From Rhizobiaceae bacterium (GTDB lineage: Bacteria; Pseudomonadota; Alphaproteobacteria; Rhizobiales; Rhizobiaceae), in contig JACVCH010000023.1 of NCBI GenBank assembly GCA_016742175.1, positions 1 to 60,958 of the forward strand: a stretch of DNA of 60,958 nucleotides. The letters run 5' to 3'. Position 1 is the first letter of the stretch. Each line of letters begins with the position of its first letter. The notes under the pieces are model-generated. The model was given only the letters and a program-made list of their open reading frames with translations. It did not search any database and had not been told where the DNA came from. Below, in pieces: positions 7,719 to 16,008 of the stretch. The translations under genes and the position numbers were made by a program.

Positions 7719-9731
7719 TCAGCCCCGGACGACCCTGGCGATGACCGGCGCGGACACGGCGGCGGTCTCGCCGACGGCGATCGCGCCGTCATGGCGAACG
7801 CGCCCGGCCGAAGGCGCGTCGACGACGATCAGGTCGAAATCCTGGCCCGACGCCGCGACCCAGCGCGCGAGGTCGAGGTCTTCGGCCGGCGCGCCGCTGC
7901 CGATCGCGGTCAGGCCGCGCGGCAGGAAAGCGAAGCCGGCCGCATCGACGGTCAGCGCGAATTCGGGCTCGAAGCGGCGCAGCGACTGGACGTCGTTGAG
8001 GCCCGGATGACGCTCGAGGCCGAAAGCGGTGGTGAGCGGATTGCTGGTCTGGCCGGCGTCAACCAGCAGAACCTTGCGTCCGCTCTTGGCCGCGGCAATC
8101 GTGGTGTTGAGCGCGACGAAGGCGCGGTCTTCGGCGTCGCCGCCGGTGACGGCGACGGACGCGACGGAGCCCGCCGCCGGCATCCGGCCGATCAGGCCGG
8201 CAAGATCGAAGAAGACAGGCGCTTCCCGCCGGCTGGCCAGCATCGCCATTTCATCGTCGGTCGCCGCACGACGCGAGAGGCGGAAGACCGGTGGAGCCCC
8301 GGCGGGTAGGGCGCGGCGCGCGGTGGCCGGCGTCCCCGTCTGGTCGAACTGCTCGCGCAGCATGGCGAGGCCGACGCCGAAGAGGAAACCGAAGGCGAGC
8401 GCGCCGCCGGTCATCATGGTGCGTGGTGGGCCGGCCTTTTCGAGCGGGGCGAGGGCGGCGGCGATGATCTGCGGGTTTTCCGGATTGACCGCCTGCTCCT
8501 GCTCGGAAAGCTGGCGCGTGCGAAGCAGGAAGGCCTCGTAGACCAGCCGGTCGCTGGCGGCGGTGCGTTCGAGCTGGCGCAGTTCGACGCTGGACTGGTT
8601 CTCGGCGGTCACGGTCGCACCCGCCGTCTGGAGCTGCGCTTCGAGGCTGGCGAGATTGGCGCGCGAGCGGGCGAGCCGCTGGTCGACGGAGGTCGCGAAC
8701 CGGTCGAGCTCGGCGTCGAGCTGGCGGCTGACGGAATCAGAACGCGTGCGGGCGAGCTGATAGGACGGGTGGCGCGCGCCGAGCGAGGAGGCGAGCGTTT
8801 CCTCCTCCTCCCGCGCTTCGGCGAGGCGTGCGCGCAGCGTCACGATGGCGGGCGTGAGGTTCGTTTCGGCGACCGAACCGAACGAGCCGGAATCAGCGCG
8901 CAGCCGCGCGACCTCGGCCGCCAGCGCCTCGTCTTCGGCGATCCGCGCGCCGACCCGGGTGATCTCGGTGGTAATGTCGGCGAGCCGCTGCTCACCGATG
9001 CGCCGTCCGTCGGCGTCGATGATGTTGTTGGCGACCTTGTAGGCCTGCACGGCCCGCTCGCCATCCTCGACGCGCTCGCGCAGCCGGTCGAGTTGCGACG
9101 AGAGGCCGTCCGCTGCGCGGCCGACGGCGTCGGCGCGCGTTTCCGCGCGCTGCTCGACATAGATCGCGGCGATCGCGTTGGCGAGCCGCGCCGCCTTTTG
9201 CGGGTCTTCCGACTTGACGGAGGCCTCGACGACGAAGCTCGCCTCGTTGAGCGACACGTTGAAATTGCGCTGCAGGGCGCGCAGGGCGAGACGGTCGGCC
9301 GGAACTGCGCTCGGCGAAGCGGGGAAGAAGGAGGCGATGAAGCCGGGCGGCGGCACGCCGAATTCCGGATCGGTCGCCAGCCCCTCGCGCTCGACCACCT
9401 CCATCAGGACCCGGTTCGAGCCCATGATATAGGCCTGGTTCTGTGCATAGATGAGGGCGGTCTGTTCCGAGCGGCCATTGGCCGAGAGTTCGCCTTCGAG
9501 AACCTGCATGCCTTCGGGATCGACCAGCACCTGCGCCGTCGCCCAGTAGTAGTTCGACATGGCGAGCGACGCGGCCGCGACGATCACCGGAAAAGCGATG
9601 GTGGGCACGAGAATCCACAGGAGCCGGCGGCGCAACGTGCGCAGGAGCGCGGCGAAATCGAAGATCGTGACCTTGCCGTCCTCCTGAGTGCCTTGCGGCC
9701 GGCCGGCGCCACCGAGTGCCACGTCGCTCAT
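7719..9731 (-). CDS. Wzz/GumC-type chain-length protein with degenerate BY-kinase domain
   Basis: A protein of about 670 residues with the architecture of exopolysaccharide transport co-polymerases. A short cytoplasmic N-terminus is followed by TM1 (LLWILVPTIAFPVIVAAASL), a long periplasmic coiled-coil region, TM2 (TGGALAFGFLFGVGLAML) and a cytoplasmic Rossmann-like domain. The last domain resembles bacterial tyrosine kinases (VLLVDAGQTSNPLTTAF matches Walker A'). However, the Walker A position reads AVTGGDAEDRAFVAL with no GKS/T, and there is no tyrosine-rich tail, so kinase activity is unlikely. ATG 9731 follows a GAGG ribosome site; ATG 9770 lacks one. It is first in the minus-strand EPS operon. 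Confidence 0.83.
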   Translation of the reverse strand: MSDVALGGAGRPQGTQEDGKVTIFDFAALLRTLRRRLLWILVPTIAFPVIVAAASLAMSNYYWATAQVLVDPEGMQVLEGELSANGRSEQTALIYAQNQAYIMGSNRVLMEVVEREGLATDPEFGVPPPGFIASFFPASPSAVPADRLALRALQRNFNVSLNEASFVVEASVKSEDPQKAARLANAIAAIYVEQRAETRADAVGRAADGLSSQLDRLRERVEDGERAVQAYKVANNIIDADGRRIGEQRLADITTEITRVGARIAEDEALAAEVARLRADSGSFGSVAETNLTPAIVTLRARLAEAREEEETLASSLGARHPSYQLARTRSDSVSRQLDAELDRFATSVDQRLARSRANLASLEAQLQTAGATVTAENQSSVELRQLERTAASDRLVYEAFLLRTRQLSEQEQAVNPENPQIIAAALAPLEKAGPPRTMMTGGALAFGFLFGVGLAMLREQFDQTGTPATARRALPAGAPPVFRLSRRAATDDEMAMLASRREAPVFFDLAGLIGRMPAAGSVASVAVTGGDAEDRAFVALNTTIAAAKSGRKVLLVDAGQTSNPLTTAFGLERHPGLNDVQSLRRFEPEFALTVDAAGFAFLPRGLTAIGSGAPAEDLDLARWVAASGQDFDLIVVDAPSAGRVRHDGAIAVGETAAVSAPVIARVVRG

Positions 9732-9841
9732 CCTGCCTCGCTCGTCGATAAGGCGCGATGCGCCGTCCATTCCGTGCGCGCAAGGTTAAGTGACAGTCCT
9801 TAAGAAGATGTTCACCATGAAGGGCCGGCCAAGACAGGGCG

Positions 9842-9856
9842 TTAACCCTTCCTTAC
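9842..9856. promoter_or_regulatory. Possible CtrA-type box in divergent promoter region
   Basis: In the 194-bp AT-richer gap between the divergent chain-length gene and the hypothetical at 9926, the sequence TTAA-CCCTTCC-TTAC occurs. The alphaproteobacterial cell-cycle regulator CtrA recognises TTAA-N7-TTAA, so this is a one-mismatch full site. It would place exopolysaccharide export under cell-cycle control. The motif is short and could be chance. Confidence 0.3.
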
Positions 9857-9925
9857 CCATGACGCTTTAGGTTTCATTAGGCGCAGACTGCGGGTCTGCC
9901 GCATGGAGACGGGCAGGACATGGCA

Positions 9926-10630
9926 ATGGCGCGATTTGCGGACCGGTTTCGACGCGGGGAGCCGACACCCGAAAGGGCGGCCGCGCGCGCGCCGGCCTCG
10001 CTGCTGTCGGTCGAGCCGGAATTCGAACCCGAGCCGATGCCCGAACAGATCGAAATGGCCGCGGAAGCACCAAGGGCCGAACCGGCCGCCGACACGCGCC
10101 CCGCGCTCCTGCGCAAGCTTGCCGGCGACGACGCCCCGCCGAAGCGGCGGTTCGGACGGCTTTCCGCGCGCAAGGGCGACGATACGATCCTGGCCGCTTC
10201 GCCGCAGCGCAGCCGCATCTCCAAGCCACGCATCGGCGACTGGATGGCGCGCCTGACGGGCGAGGGTGCGCCGCGGGAAGCCCCGCCGCGCGACGACATC
10301 GATGCGGACGCCTTCGAGGACATCCGACGCCAGATCGACGGCGCCGATACGCAGCCCGACGTCGAACTTCACGACGCCGGAAAGCGCCTGACGCTCGCCC
10401 TGTCGAAGGCCGGCTGGCTCGCCGAAGAGATCGCCAAATGCAACGCGGCGCTGGATGACGCCCGCCGCCTGATCCGCGACGAGGAACTGAAGCTCGCGCG
10501 CCTGCGCGGCCTTCACGAGGGCATTGGCGGCCAGGTGGAAGGCGGGCAGGCCGATCTCGACACGATCCAGGAAACGCTCGAATCGCTGCGCCGCATGGTC
10601 GACCGTCTCGACGAGCCTAGAGCGCGATGA
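9926..10630 (+). CDS. Hypothetical protein with C-terminal coiled coil
   Basis: I do not recognise this family. The product is about 234 residues. The first half is disordered, rich in Pro, Ala, Glu and Arg (PTPERAAARAPAS, EPEFEPEPMPEQ). There is a short conserved-looking stretch ISKPRIGDWMARLTGEG. The last 90 residues are strongly helical with heptad spacing (LIRDEELKLARLRGLHEG onward), suggesting a coiled coil. No signal peptide or membrane segment. ATG 9926 was chosen because AGGA sits 7 nt upstream; the ATG at 9920 would be only 1 nt from it. Divergent from the polysaccharide operon, so a shared regulatory region is possible, but no role can be assigned. Confidence 0.65.
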   Translation: MARFADRFRRGEPTPERAAARAPASLLSVEPEFEPEPMPEQIEMAAEAPRAEPAADTRPALLRKLAGDDAPPKRRFGRLSARKGDDTILAASPQRSRISKPRIGDWMARLTGEGAPREAPPRDDIDADAFEDIRRQIDGADTQPDVELHDAGKRLTLALSKAGWLAEEIAKCNAALDDARRLIRDEELKLARLRGLHEGIGGQVEGGQADLDTIQETLESLRRMVDRLDEPRAR

Positions 10631-10697
10631 ACTCGTGTTGACCCATTCTGCCGGGTGCATTCGCGCCAAATCCGTCGGCCTTCGGACTTGACCGTAT

Positions 10698-11474
10698 CTA
10701 GATGATCGTCGGCACCGCGACGCCGTCCATGGTGATCGACACGCCCGAAATGTAGCTTGCTCGGCCCGAGGCGAGGAAGACGACCGCATCGGCGATTTCC
10801 TCCGGCCGCGCATATCGGCCGAGCGCGATCTTCGACACGCCGCGCCGGCGCGCCTCCTCGACGCTGATCCCCTGCGCCTTCGCGTCGGCCTCCAGCCCCT
10901 CGGCGACCCGTTCGGTCTCGGTCAGCCCCGGATTGACGGCGAGAACGCGGATGCCGTGCGCCGCATAGGCGTTGGCAAGACCGGCCGTCGCCAGCATGAG
11001 CGCGGCATTGGCCGCGCCGCCGGCGATGTGGATCGGCGAGGCGACCTTGCCGCCATTGCCGATGACGTTGACGATGGCGCCGCTGCCGCGCGCGGCCATG
11101 CGCTTGATCACCGGGTCGATGACGTTGACGTAGCTGAAGAACTTTGCGTCCATCGCGGCGCGATAGTGGTCGGGCGACAATTCCTCGGCCGGCGTGCGGC
11201 GCGCGGAACCGGCCGAATTGACGAGAATGTCGACCGGCCCGCCGGCATCCTCGGCCTCCGCAACCGCGCGCGCGGCATCGTCGGCATTTGCAAGGTCGGC
11301 GGCGACGAGCCCGACCTTGCCGAGAATCGCTGCGGCCTTGTCGAGATTTTCGCGGTTGCGCGAGACGATCGTCACCCGCGCGCCTTCGTCCAGGAACGCC
11401 TTCGCGCAGGCAAGGCCGATGCCTTTCGACCCGCCGGTAATGAGCACGTGACGTCCGCTGATGCCGAGATCCAT
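10698..11474 (-). CDS. SDR-fold protein lacking catalytic Ser-Tyr-Lys
   Basis: A 258-residue classical short-chain dehydrogenase/reductase fold. The nucleotide-binding loop is intact (HVLITGGSKGIGLACA), as are the NAG-type motif (ILVNSAGSARRT) and the C-terminal TMDGVAVPTII. The region that should hold the catalytic Ser and YxxxK instead reads NVIGNGGKVASPIHIAGGAAN. Aligned to ordinary SDRs, Ser becomes Gly, Tyr becomes Gly and Lys becomes Asn. The protein could bind NAD(P) but probably does not perform usual carbonyl/alcohol chemistry. Some SDR subgroups share a GGAANAAL segment, so this may be a natural variant, not decay. It stands alone between unrelated genes. Confidence 0.85.
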   Translation of the reverse strand: MDLGISGRHVLITGGSKGIGLACAKAFLDEGARVTIVSRNRENLDKAAAILGKVGLVAADLANADDAARAVAEAEDAGGPVDILVNSAGSARRTPAEELSPDHYRAAMDAKFFSYVNVIDPVIKRMAARGSGAIVNVIGNGGKVASPIHIAGGAANAALMLATAGLANAYAAHGIRVLAVNPGLTETERVAEGLEADAKAQGISVEEARRRGVSKIALGRYARPEEIADAVVFLASGRASYISGVSITMDGVAVPTII

Positions 11475-11540
11475 TCCATCCTCCCTGATTGTCGCTGTGA
11501 CTGTTAGGGCAGGGCGGCGCGTCCGGCAATGCGGCAGGGC

Positions 11541-12182
11541 TTAACCGTTCGCGAAGCGTCGGAGGAGGTCGAGCACTTCCGAATCCTCCAGTTGATCAAA
11601 CTCGCGATAGCAGAGGCTGAGCGCGCGAAAGTGCTGCGGCTGGTCGAGGCAGACGATCCGCTCGACCTCGGGCAGCAGGGCCGCGATGGCGTCGGGCGGC
11701 GCGACGGGCAGCGCGGCGACAACCAGCGCGGCCTGGCGCCTGCGGACGGCGCGCGCGACGACTTTCATGGTCGCGCCGGTGGCGGCGCCGTCGTCGACGA
11801 GAATCACCGACTTTCCTGCCAGCGGCTGCGCGGGGCAGATGCGGCGATAGACGGCGCTGCGGCGTTCGAGTTCGGGCAGTTCCTGCGCGATTCGTGCCTT
11901 CAGGCGCTCGCCGGACAGATCGAAATAGTCGGCGATCTCCTGGTTGAGCACCACCTCCGGCGGATCGCCGTCGACGATCGCGGCGAGCGCCAGTTCGCGA
12001 TTGCCGGGCGCGCCGACCTTGCGGACGATCGCCAGGTCGAGCGGCGCACCGATGGCGGCCGCGATTTCGCAGGCCACCGGCACGCCGCCGCGCGGCAGGG
12101 CCATCACGACCGGCTGGTCGAGATGGAGCGCGGCGATCTCGACGGCAAGCAGGCGGCCGGCTTCGCTGCGGTTCTGGAACAT
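11541..12182 (-). CDS. Phosphoribosyltransferase family protein
   Basis: A 213-residue type I phosphoribosyltransferase-fold protein. The PRPP-binding loop is clear (VILVDDGAATGATMKVVARA), and the N-terminal ALPRGGVPVACEIAAA segment matches the group that accompanies, or is fused to, dienelactone-hydrolase domains. Another conserved stretch reads AIVRKVGAPGNRELALAAI. The substrate base is unknown for this subgroup. The ATG at 12182 begins MFQNRSEAGRLLA, the usual start of this family; the upstream ORF extension overlaps the neighbour's 3' end and is unlikely. It lies 48 bp downstream of the SRPBCC gene on the same strand, so they may be cotranscribed. Confidence 0.85.
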   Translation of the reverse strand: MFQNRSEAGRLLAVEIAALHLDQPVVMALPRGGVPVACEIAAAIGAPLDLAIVRKVGAPGNRELALAAIVDGDPPEVVLNQEIADYFDLSGERLKARIAQELPELERRSAVYRRICPAQPLAGKSVILVDDGAATGATMKVVARAVRRRQAALVVAALPVAPPDAIAALLPEVERIVCLDQPQHFRALSLCYREFDQLEDSEVLDLLRRFANG

Positions 12183-12230
12183 CGTGTTCCGATTTCGCCG
12201 CTCATCGGGCCTGATCGTCAAGCGCCCCGA

Positions 12231-12674
12231 TCAGCCGTTGATCTCGGGCTCGACGAGCCTGGCGAGCTTGCGCAGCGATTCCTGCCAGCCGAGATAGCAG
12301 GCTTCGCGCGGAATGAGGTCGGGGATGTTCCGCTGCTCGATGTCGATCTCGGTGCCCACCGATACGGATTTCAGCGTCACGGTGACGGTCATCTCGCCCG
12401 GCAGGTTCGGGTCGTCGAAACTGTCGGTGTAGACGAGACGCTCGCCGGGAACGACCTCGACATAGGTGCCGCCGAACGCATGGCTGACCCCGGTCGTGAA
12501 GTTGCGGAACGACATGCGGTGCCTGCCGCCGACGCTGGCATCCAGTTCGTGGACTGTGCAGACGAAGCCGAACGGAGGCAGCCAGCTCGCGATGGCGTCG
12601 GCTTCGACGAACGCCCTGAAAACCTTCTCCGGCCGGGCGGCCAGAACCCTGTGAAGGCGAACGGTGCTTGGCAT
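12231..12674 (-). CDS. SRPBCC/AHSA1-domain protein
   Basis: A 147-residue START-like (SRPBCC, AHSA1 subgroup) protein. Seen are the opening HRVLAARPEKVFRAFVEADAI, the tryptophan-centred SWLPPFGF, the GGTYVEVVPGERLVYTDSF strand pair typical of this family, and the C-terminal WQESLRKLARLVE helix. Members bind hydrophobic ligands in a deep cavity; the ligand is not predictable. ATG 12674 lies 8 nt after an AAGGA ribosome site. The larger frame extending to 13058 runs antisense-like through the LysR gene and is not coding. Confidence 0.87.
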   Translation of the reverse strand: MPSTVRLHRVLAARPEKVFRAFVEADAIASWLPPFGFVCTVHELDASVGGRHRMSFRNFTTGVSHAFGGTYVEVVPGERLVYTDSFDDPNLPGEMTVTVTLKSVSVGTEIDIEQRNIPDLIPREACYLGWQESLRKLARLVEPEING

Positions 12675-12792
12675 TGGAGAGTCCTTTCCTGAAAATCGTC
12701 GTGATCGGTTGCACCTACGAGGACGGGCGGCCACCGTGTCTCCCGACAATCGGCATCCCAATTTCGATGAACGACGCCGGCTGGCATGAGCG

Positions 12793-13698
12793 CTACCGGC
12801 TCTGGACGGTCTTCGACAGGAAGCGGCTGAACTTCTGCGTCGCCGGCGTCGCTGCGCGGCTTGGCGAGGTGACGAGGCGGATGTCGATCGACAAAGGCGG
12901 CGCGTCGAGATCGATGACGGCAAGATTGCCGGCCGCCACGTCGACGCTGACGCTCGTCGCCGGCGAGCAGGAAATGCCGAGCCCGGCCGCGACGAGTTCG
13001 CGCAGGAACGAATATTCGGTCGCCTGCGCCACGGTTCGCATTTCGGTGATGCCGACATCCGCGAGCAGCTTGGCGATCGCCCGGCCGAAGAGCGAGGAGG
13101 GGGGCGGCGCGACGAAGCCGTGCTTCTGCACCTCCTTCGGGCTGACCTTGCGCCGGCCGGCGAGCGGATTGTCGGCCGAGACGACGAGGACGAGCGGCTG
13201 ACGGCCGATGACCTCGGAGCGCAGGCCGCGGATTTCGGTGTTCGACAGGAAGCATCCGAGATCTGCCCGCCCGTCGCGCACCTCCTCGATCACGTCCTCC
13301 TGCTTGCCGACCGAGACGACGAGGTGGATGTCGGGATGGCCGACGGCGAATTCCGTGATCGGCTTGCGCAGGACGAAATTGGCGAGCGAACGCTGGCAGG
13401 AGAACACGACGCGCTCGCCGGCATTGGCGCGCACGATCGACAGGTCCGCCTGCATGTCGCTGACATCGGCGAGAAGCTCGCGGGCGTGGGAGACCATCGT
13501 CCGCCCGAGTTCGGTCAGCACCGGCTTGCGCCCTTTGCGCCGGTCGAAGACCGCGCCGCCGAGCTGCTTTTCAAGAGCTGCGACATGCGCCGAGACCGAC
13601 GGCTGCGCGATGCCGAGGAGATCGGCCGCGGCGGCGAAACTTCCGGTTTCGACGATGGAAAGAAACGCTTCGAACCGGCGCAGGGTGATGTTCAGCAT
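12793..13698 (-). CDS. LysR-family transcriptional regulator
   Basis: A 301-residue LTTR. The N-terminal winged helix-turn-helix is complete (LRRFEAFLSIVETGSFAAAA, then QPSVSAHVAALEKQLG), followed by the linker helix and a periplasmic-binding-like effector domain (residues about 90-290). It is divergent from the hydantoinase/ABC cluster, with 244 bp between the start codons. LysR regulators usually control the divergently transcribed operon and themselves, so the effector is probably the substrate or an intermediate of that pathway. A dyad of ATAGCC half-sites lies just upstream of its start codon. Effector identity is not deducible. Confidence 0.92.
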   Translation of the reverse strand: MLNITLRRFEAFLSIVETGSFAAAADLLGIAQPSVSAHVAALEKQLGGAVFDRRKGRKPVLTELGRTMVSHARELLADVSDMQADLSIVRANAGERVVFSCQRSLANFVLRKPITEFAVGHPDIHLVVSVGKQEDVIEEVRDGRADLGCFLSNTEIRGLRSEVIGRQPLVLVVSADNPLAGRRKVSPKEVQKHGFVAPPPSSLFGRAIAKLLADVGITEMRTVAQATEYSFLRELVAAGLGISCSPATSVSVDVAAGNLAVIDLDAPPLSIDIRLVTSPSRAATPATQKFSRFLSKTVQSR

Positions 13699-13708
13699 GC
13701 CCGAACAT

Positions 13709-13737
13709 ATAGCCCATAGGCTATCGCTTTGATAGCC
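13709..13737. promoter_or_regulatory. Candidate LysR operator, three ATAGCC half-sites
   Basis: ATAGCC (13709-13714), a 4-bp spacer and GGCTAT (13719-13724) form a perfect 6-bp-arm dyad. A third half-site ATAGCC follows at 13732-13737, 23 bp from the first. It starts 11 bp upstream of the lysR start codon, where an autoregulatory LTTR site would be expected, and faces the hydantoinase operon. Dyad plus an extra half-site fits the recognition/activation-site arrangement of LTTRs. Confidence 0.5.
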
Positions 13738-13942
13738 TTTCGGCCCGTTGCTTTCGTTGGGTCAGGCTGGCGATAGTCGGTGCGAGGATCGAAGCCCGGC
13801 CGATGCCGGGTTTTGGAAGAAAAGGTGTCGGACCCATCCGAATGGACGGCCGACGGGAGAGAGCCGGACCCGCGCGAAGCATCGCGCCACCCGCCGTCAC
13901 GCCCGTCCGTCCCTGGAAGTCCGGCAATAGCCGGAGCAGCGT

Positions 13943-15991
13943 ATGAACATCGTCGGCATCGACATTGGCGGAACCTTCACCGATCTGGTCGGCTATGTCG
14001 ACGGGGCCATCGTGACGTCGAAGACCTCGACCGTGCCGTCCGACCCGACCAAGGGCATTTCGAACAGTCTCGACCTCGCCGGCTGCGACACCCGCAATCT
14101 CGACGAGATTCTCCATGGCTCGACCATCGCCATCAACACCGTGCTGGAGCACAAGGGCGCGCGCACCGCGCTCCTGACCACGAAGGGCTTTCGCGACGTC
14201 TACGCGATCGGCCGCTCGAACCGGATCGAGGCGTTCAACCTGATGTTCAAGCGGCCAGAACCGTTGGTTCCGCGCCGGCTGACCTTCGAAATCCGCGAAA
14301 GGATGCTGGCTTCCGGCGAGATCGAGACGCCGCTCGACGAAGACGACGTGCGCGCCGCGATCGATGAGCTAGGCGACGTGCAGGCGGTCGCGGTCTGTCT
14401 CCTCCATTCCTATGCCAATCCGGCGCATGAAAAGCGCGTCGGCGAGATCATCCGCGCGGCGCGGCCCGACCTATTCGTCTCGCTGTCGCACGAGATCCTG
14501 CGCGAATATCGCGAATACGAGCGGACCTCGACCACCGCGCTCAATGCCTTCGTCGGCCCGCGCGTCGGCGGCTATCTCCAGCGCTTCGAGAGCTTCCTGC
14601 GCGACGGCGATTTCGACGGCAAGATCCACATCATGCGCTCCAACGGCGGCGTGATGTCGATCGCGCATGCCCAGGAACAGCCGGTCACGATGATGGAATC
14701 CGGCCCGGTCGCCGGCATGATCGGTGCGGGGCGGCTGGCGAAGGTGCTCGGCCTTGCGCGCTGCGTCGGCTTCGACATGGGCGGCACGACCGCGAAGGCG
14801 AGCCTGATCACCGACGGCGCCCCCGCGATCGAGAGCGGCTATGTGATCGGCCACCATGCGAGCGGCCAGCCGATGCAGTTGCCGGTCGTCGACATCGTCG
14901 AGGTGGGCGCGGGCGGCGGCTCGATCGCCTGGGTCGATCCGACGGGCGGTCTGCATGTCGGCCCGAAAAGCGTTGGCGCCGATCCAGGGCCCGCGTGCTA
15001 CGGGCTGGGCTCGGGCGAGCCGGTGGTGACCGACGCCGACCTGATCCTCGGACGCATCAATGCAAAGCGGTTCCTCAATGGCGGCATGCCCCTCGACCGG
15101 GCGGCGTCGGAAGCGGCGGTGACGGACAAGCTCGGCACGCTGGGGCTCGGCGTCACCGAGGCCGCGCTCGGCATCGCGCGCATCGCCGACGTGTCGATGT
15201 CGCTCGCCGTGCGCGCCGTCTCGGTGAACAAGGGCGTCGATCCGCGCGACACGGCCATGATCGCCTTCGGCGGCGCGGGCCCGCTTCATGCCGTGTCGAT
15301 CGCCCGCGAAATCTTCATTCCCAAGGTGGTGATCCCCAAGCTGCCCGGCACCTTCTCCGCCCTGGGCATGCTGATGTGCTCCTGGCGGCAGGACTTCCTG
15401 CAGACGCTGATCGGCCGCATCGGTTCGCTGGCACCCGAGCAGGTCGAGGAGGTGTTTCGCAATCTGGCGGAGGAGGGGCGCTCGCATCTGGTGCGTGACG
15501 GGCTCGACGCCGCCACGGCCGATTTCCGCTTCTATGCCGACCTTCGCTATGTCGGCCAGGAACACGCGCTGTCGATCCCGGTCGAGAGCGTCGAGCGGCT
15601 GACAGGCGATTCCGGCGTGGTGCGCCAGCGCTTCGACGCCGAACACGATCGCCGCTACGGACAGTCGGCGCCGAGCGAGGCGCTGGAGATCGTCAGCCTG
15701 CGGCTGGTCGTGACGTCCGAACGCGGCGATACGGTCGCCGAGGAATGGCTGTCGCAGCCCTTCGAGGCGGAAGGCGAGGCGGAGATCGGCAAGCGGACGG
15801 TCGTCTACGACGATCCGGACAATCCCGTCGAGGCTGACATTTACTGGCGTCCCGCTCTGCCCGCCGGCACGCGGCTGACCGGCCCGGCGGTGATCGAGGA
15901 GCCGAACTCGACCATCCTGATCCATCCCGGCGACGAGGTCGAGGTGACGCCGCACGGCCACCTCGTCATCACGCTTGCGACCCGGAACTGA
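13943..15991 (+). CDS. hyuA: Hydantoinase/oxoprolinase family protein, subunit A
   Basis: A 682-residue HyuA-type subunit of ATP-dependent hydantoinases and oxoprolinases, in the ASKHA ATPase superfamily related to the acetone carboxylase beta chain. The N-terminal phosphate loop is IVGIDIGGTFTDLVGY; the second, FDMGGTTAKASLITDG, lies near residue 276; an adenosine-type FGGAGPLHAVSIA follows near 450. Such enzymes couple ATP hydrolysis to activation and opening of a cyclic amide (N-methylhydantoin, 5-oxoproline and others). Length is normal. The start has GGAG 6 nt upstream. It is first in the operon, with subunit B 17 bp downstream. Substrate is unknown. Confidence 0.92.
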   Translation: MNIVGIDIGGTFTDLVGYVDGAIVTSKTSTVPSDPTKGISNSLDLAGCDTRNLDEILHGSTIAINTVLEHKGARTALLTTKGFRDVYAIGRSNRIEAFNLMFKRPEPLVPRRLTFEIRERMLASGEIETPLDEDDVRAAIDELGDVQAVAVCLLHSYANPAHEKRVGEIIRAARPDLFVSLSHEILREYREYERTSTTALNAFVGPRVGGYLQRFESFLRDGDFDGKIHIMRSNGGVMSIAHAQEQPVTMMESGPVAGMIGAGRLAKVLGLARCVGFDMGGTTAKASLITDGAPAIESGYVIGHHASGQPMQLPVVDIVEVGAGGGSIAWVDPTGGLHVGPKSVGADPGPACYGLGSGEPVVTDADLILGRINAKRFLNGGMPLDRAASEAAVTDKLGTLGLGVTEAALGIARIADVSMSLAVRAVSVNKGVDPRDTAMIAFGGAGPLHAVSIAREIFIPKVVIPKLPGTFSALGMLMCSWRQDFLQTLIGRIGSLAPEQVEEVFRNLAEEGRSHLVRDGLDAATADFRFYADLRYVGQEHALSIPVESVERLTGDSGVVRQRFDAEHDRRYGQSAPSEALEIVSLRLVVTSERGDTVAEEWLSQPFEAEGEAEIGKRTVVYDDPDNPVEADIYWRPALPAGTRLTGPAVIEEPNSTILIHPGDEVEVTPHGHLVITLATRN

Positions 15992-16008
15992 CACGAAGGA
16001 ACCGACAC

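Noticed and set aside
5018-7792. A 924-codon open frame on the minus strand
   Set aside because: Only the part from 6403 downward is family-like. The remainder is an Arg/Pro-rich alternative frame of the polymerase gene, which has its own better-supported frame.
9842-10813. A 323-codon minus-strand frame over the coiled-coil hypothetical
   Set aside because: The plus-strand frame has a ribosome site, acidic/helical composition and usual codon bias. The minus frame is Arg/Gly/Ala-rich shadow sequence.
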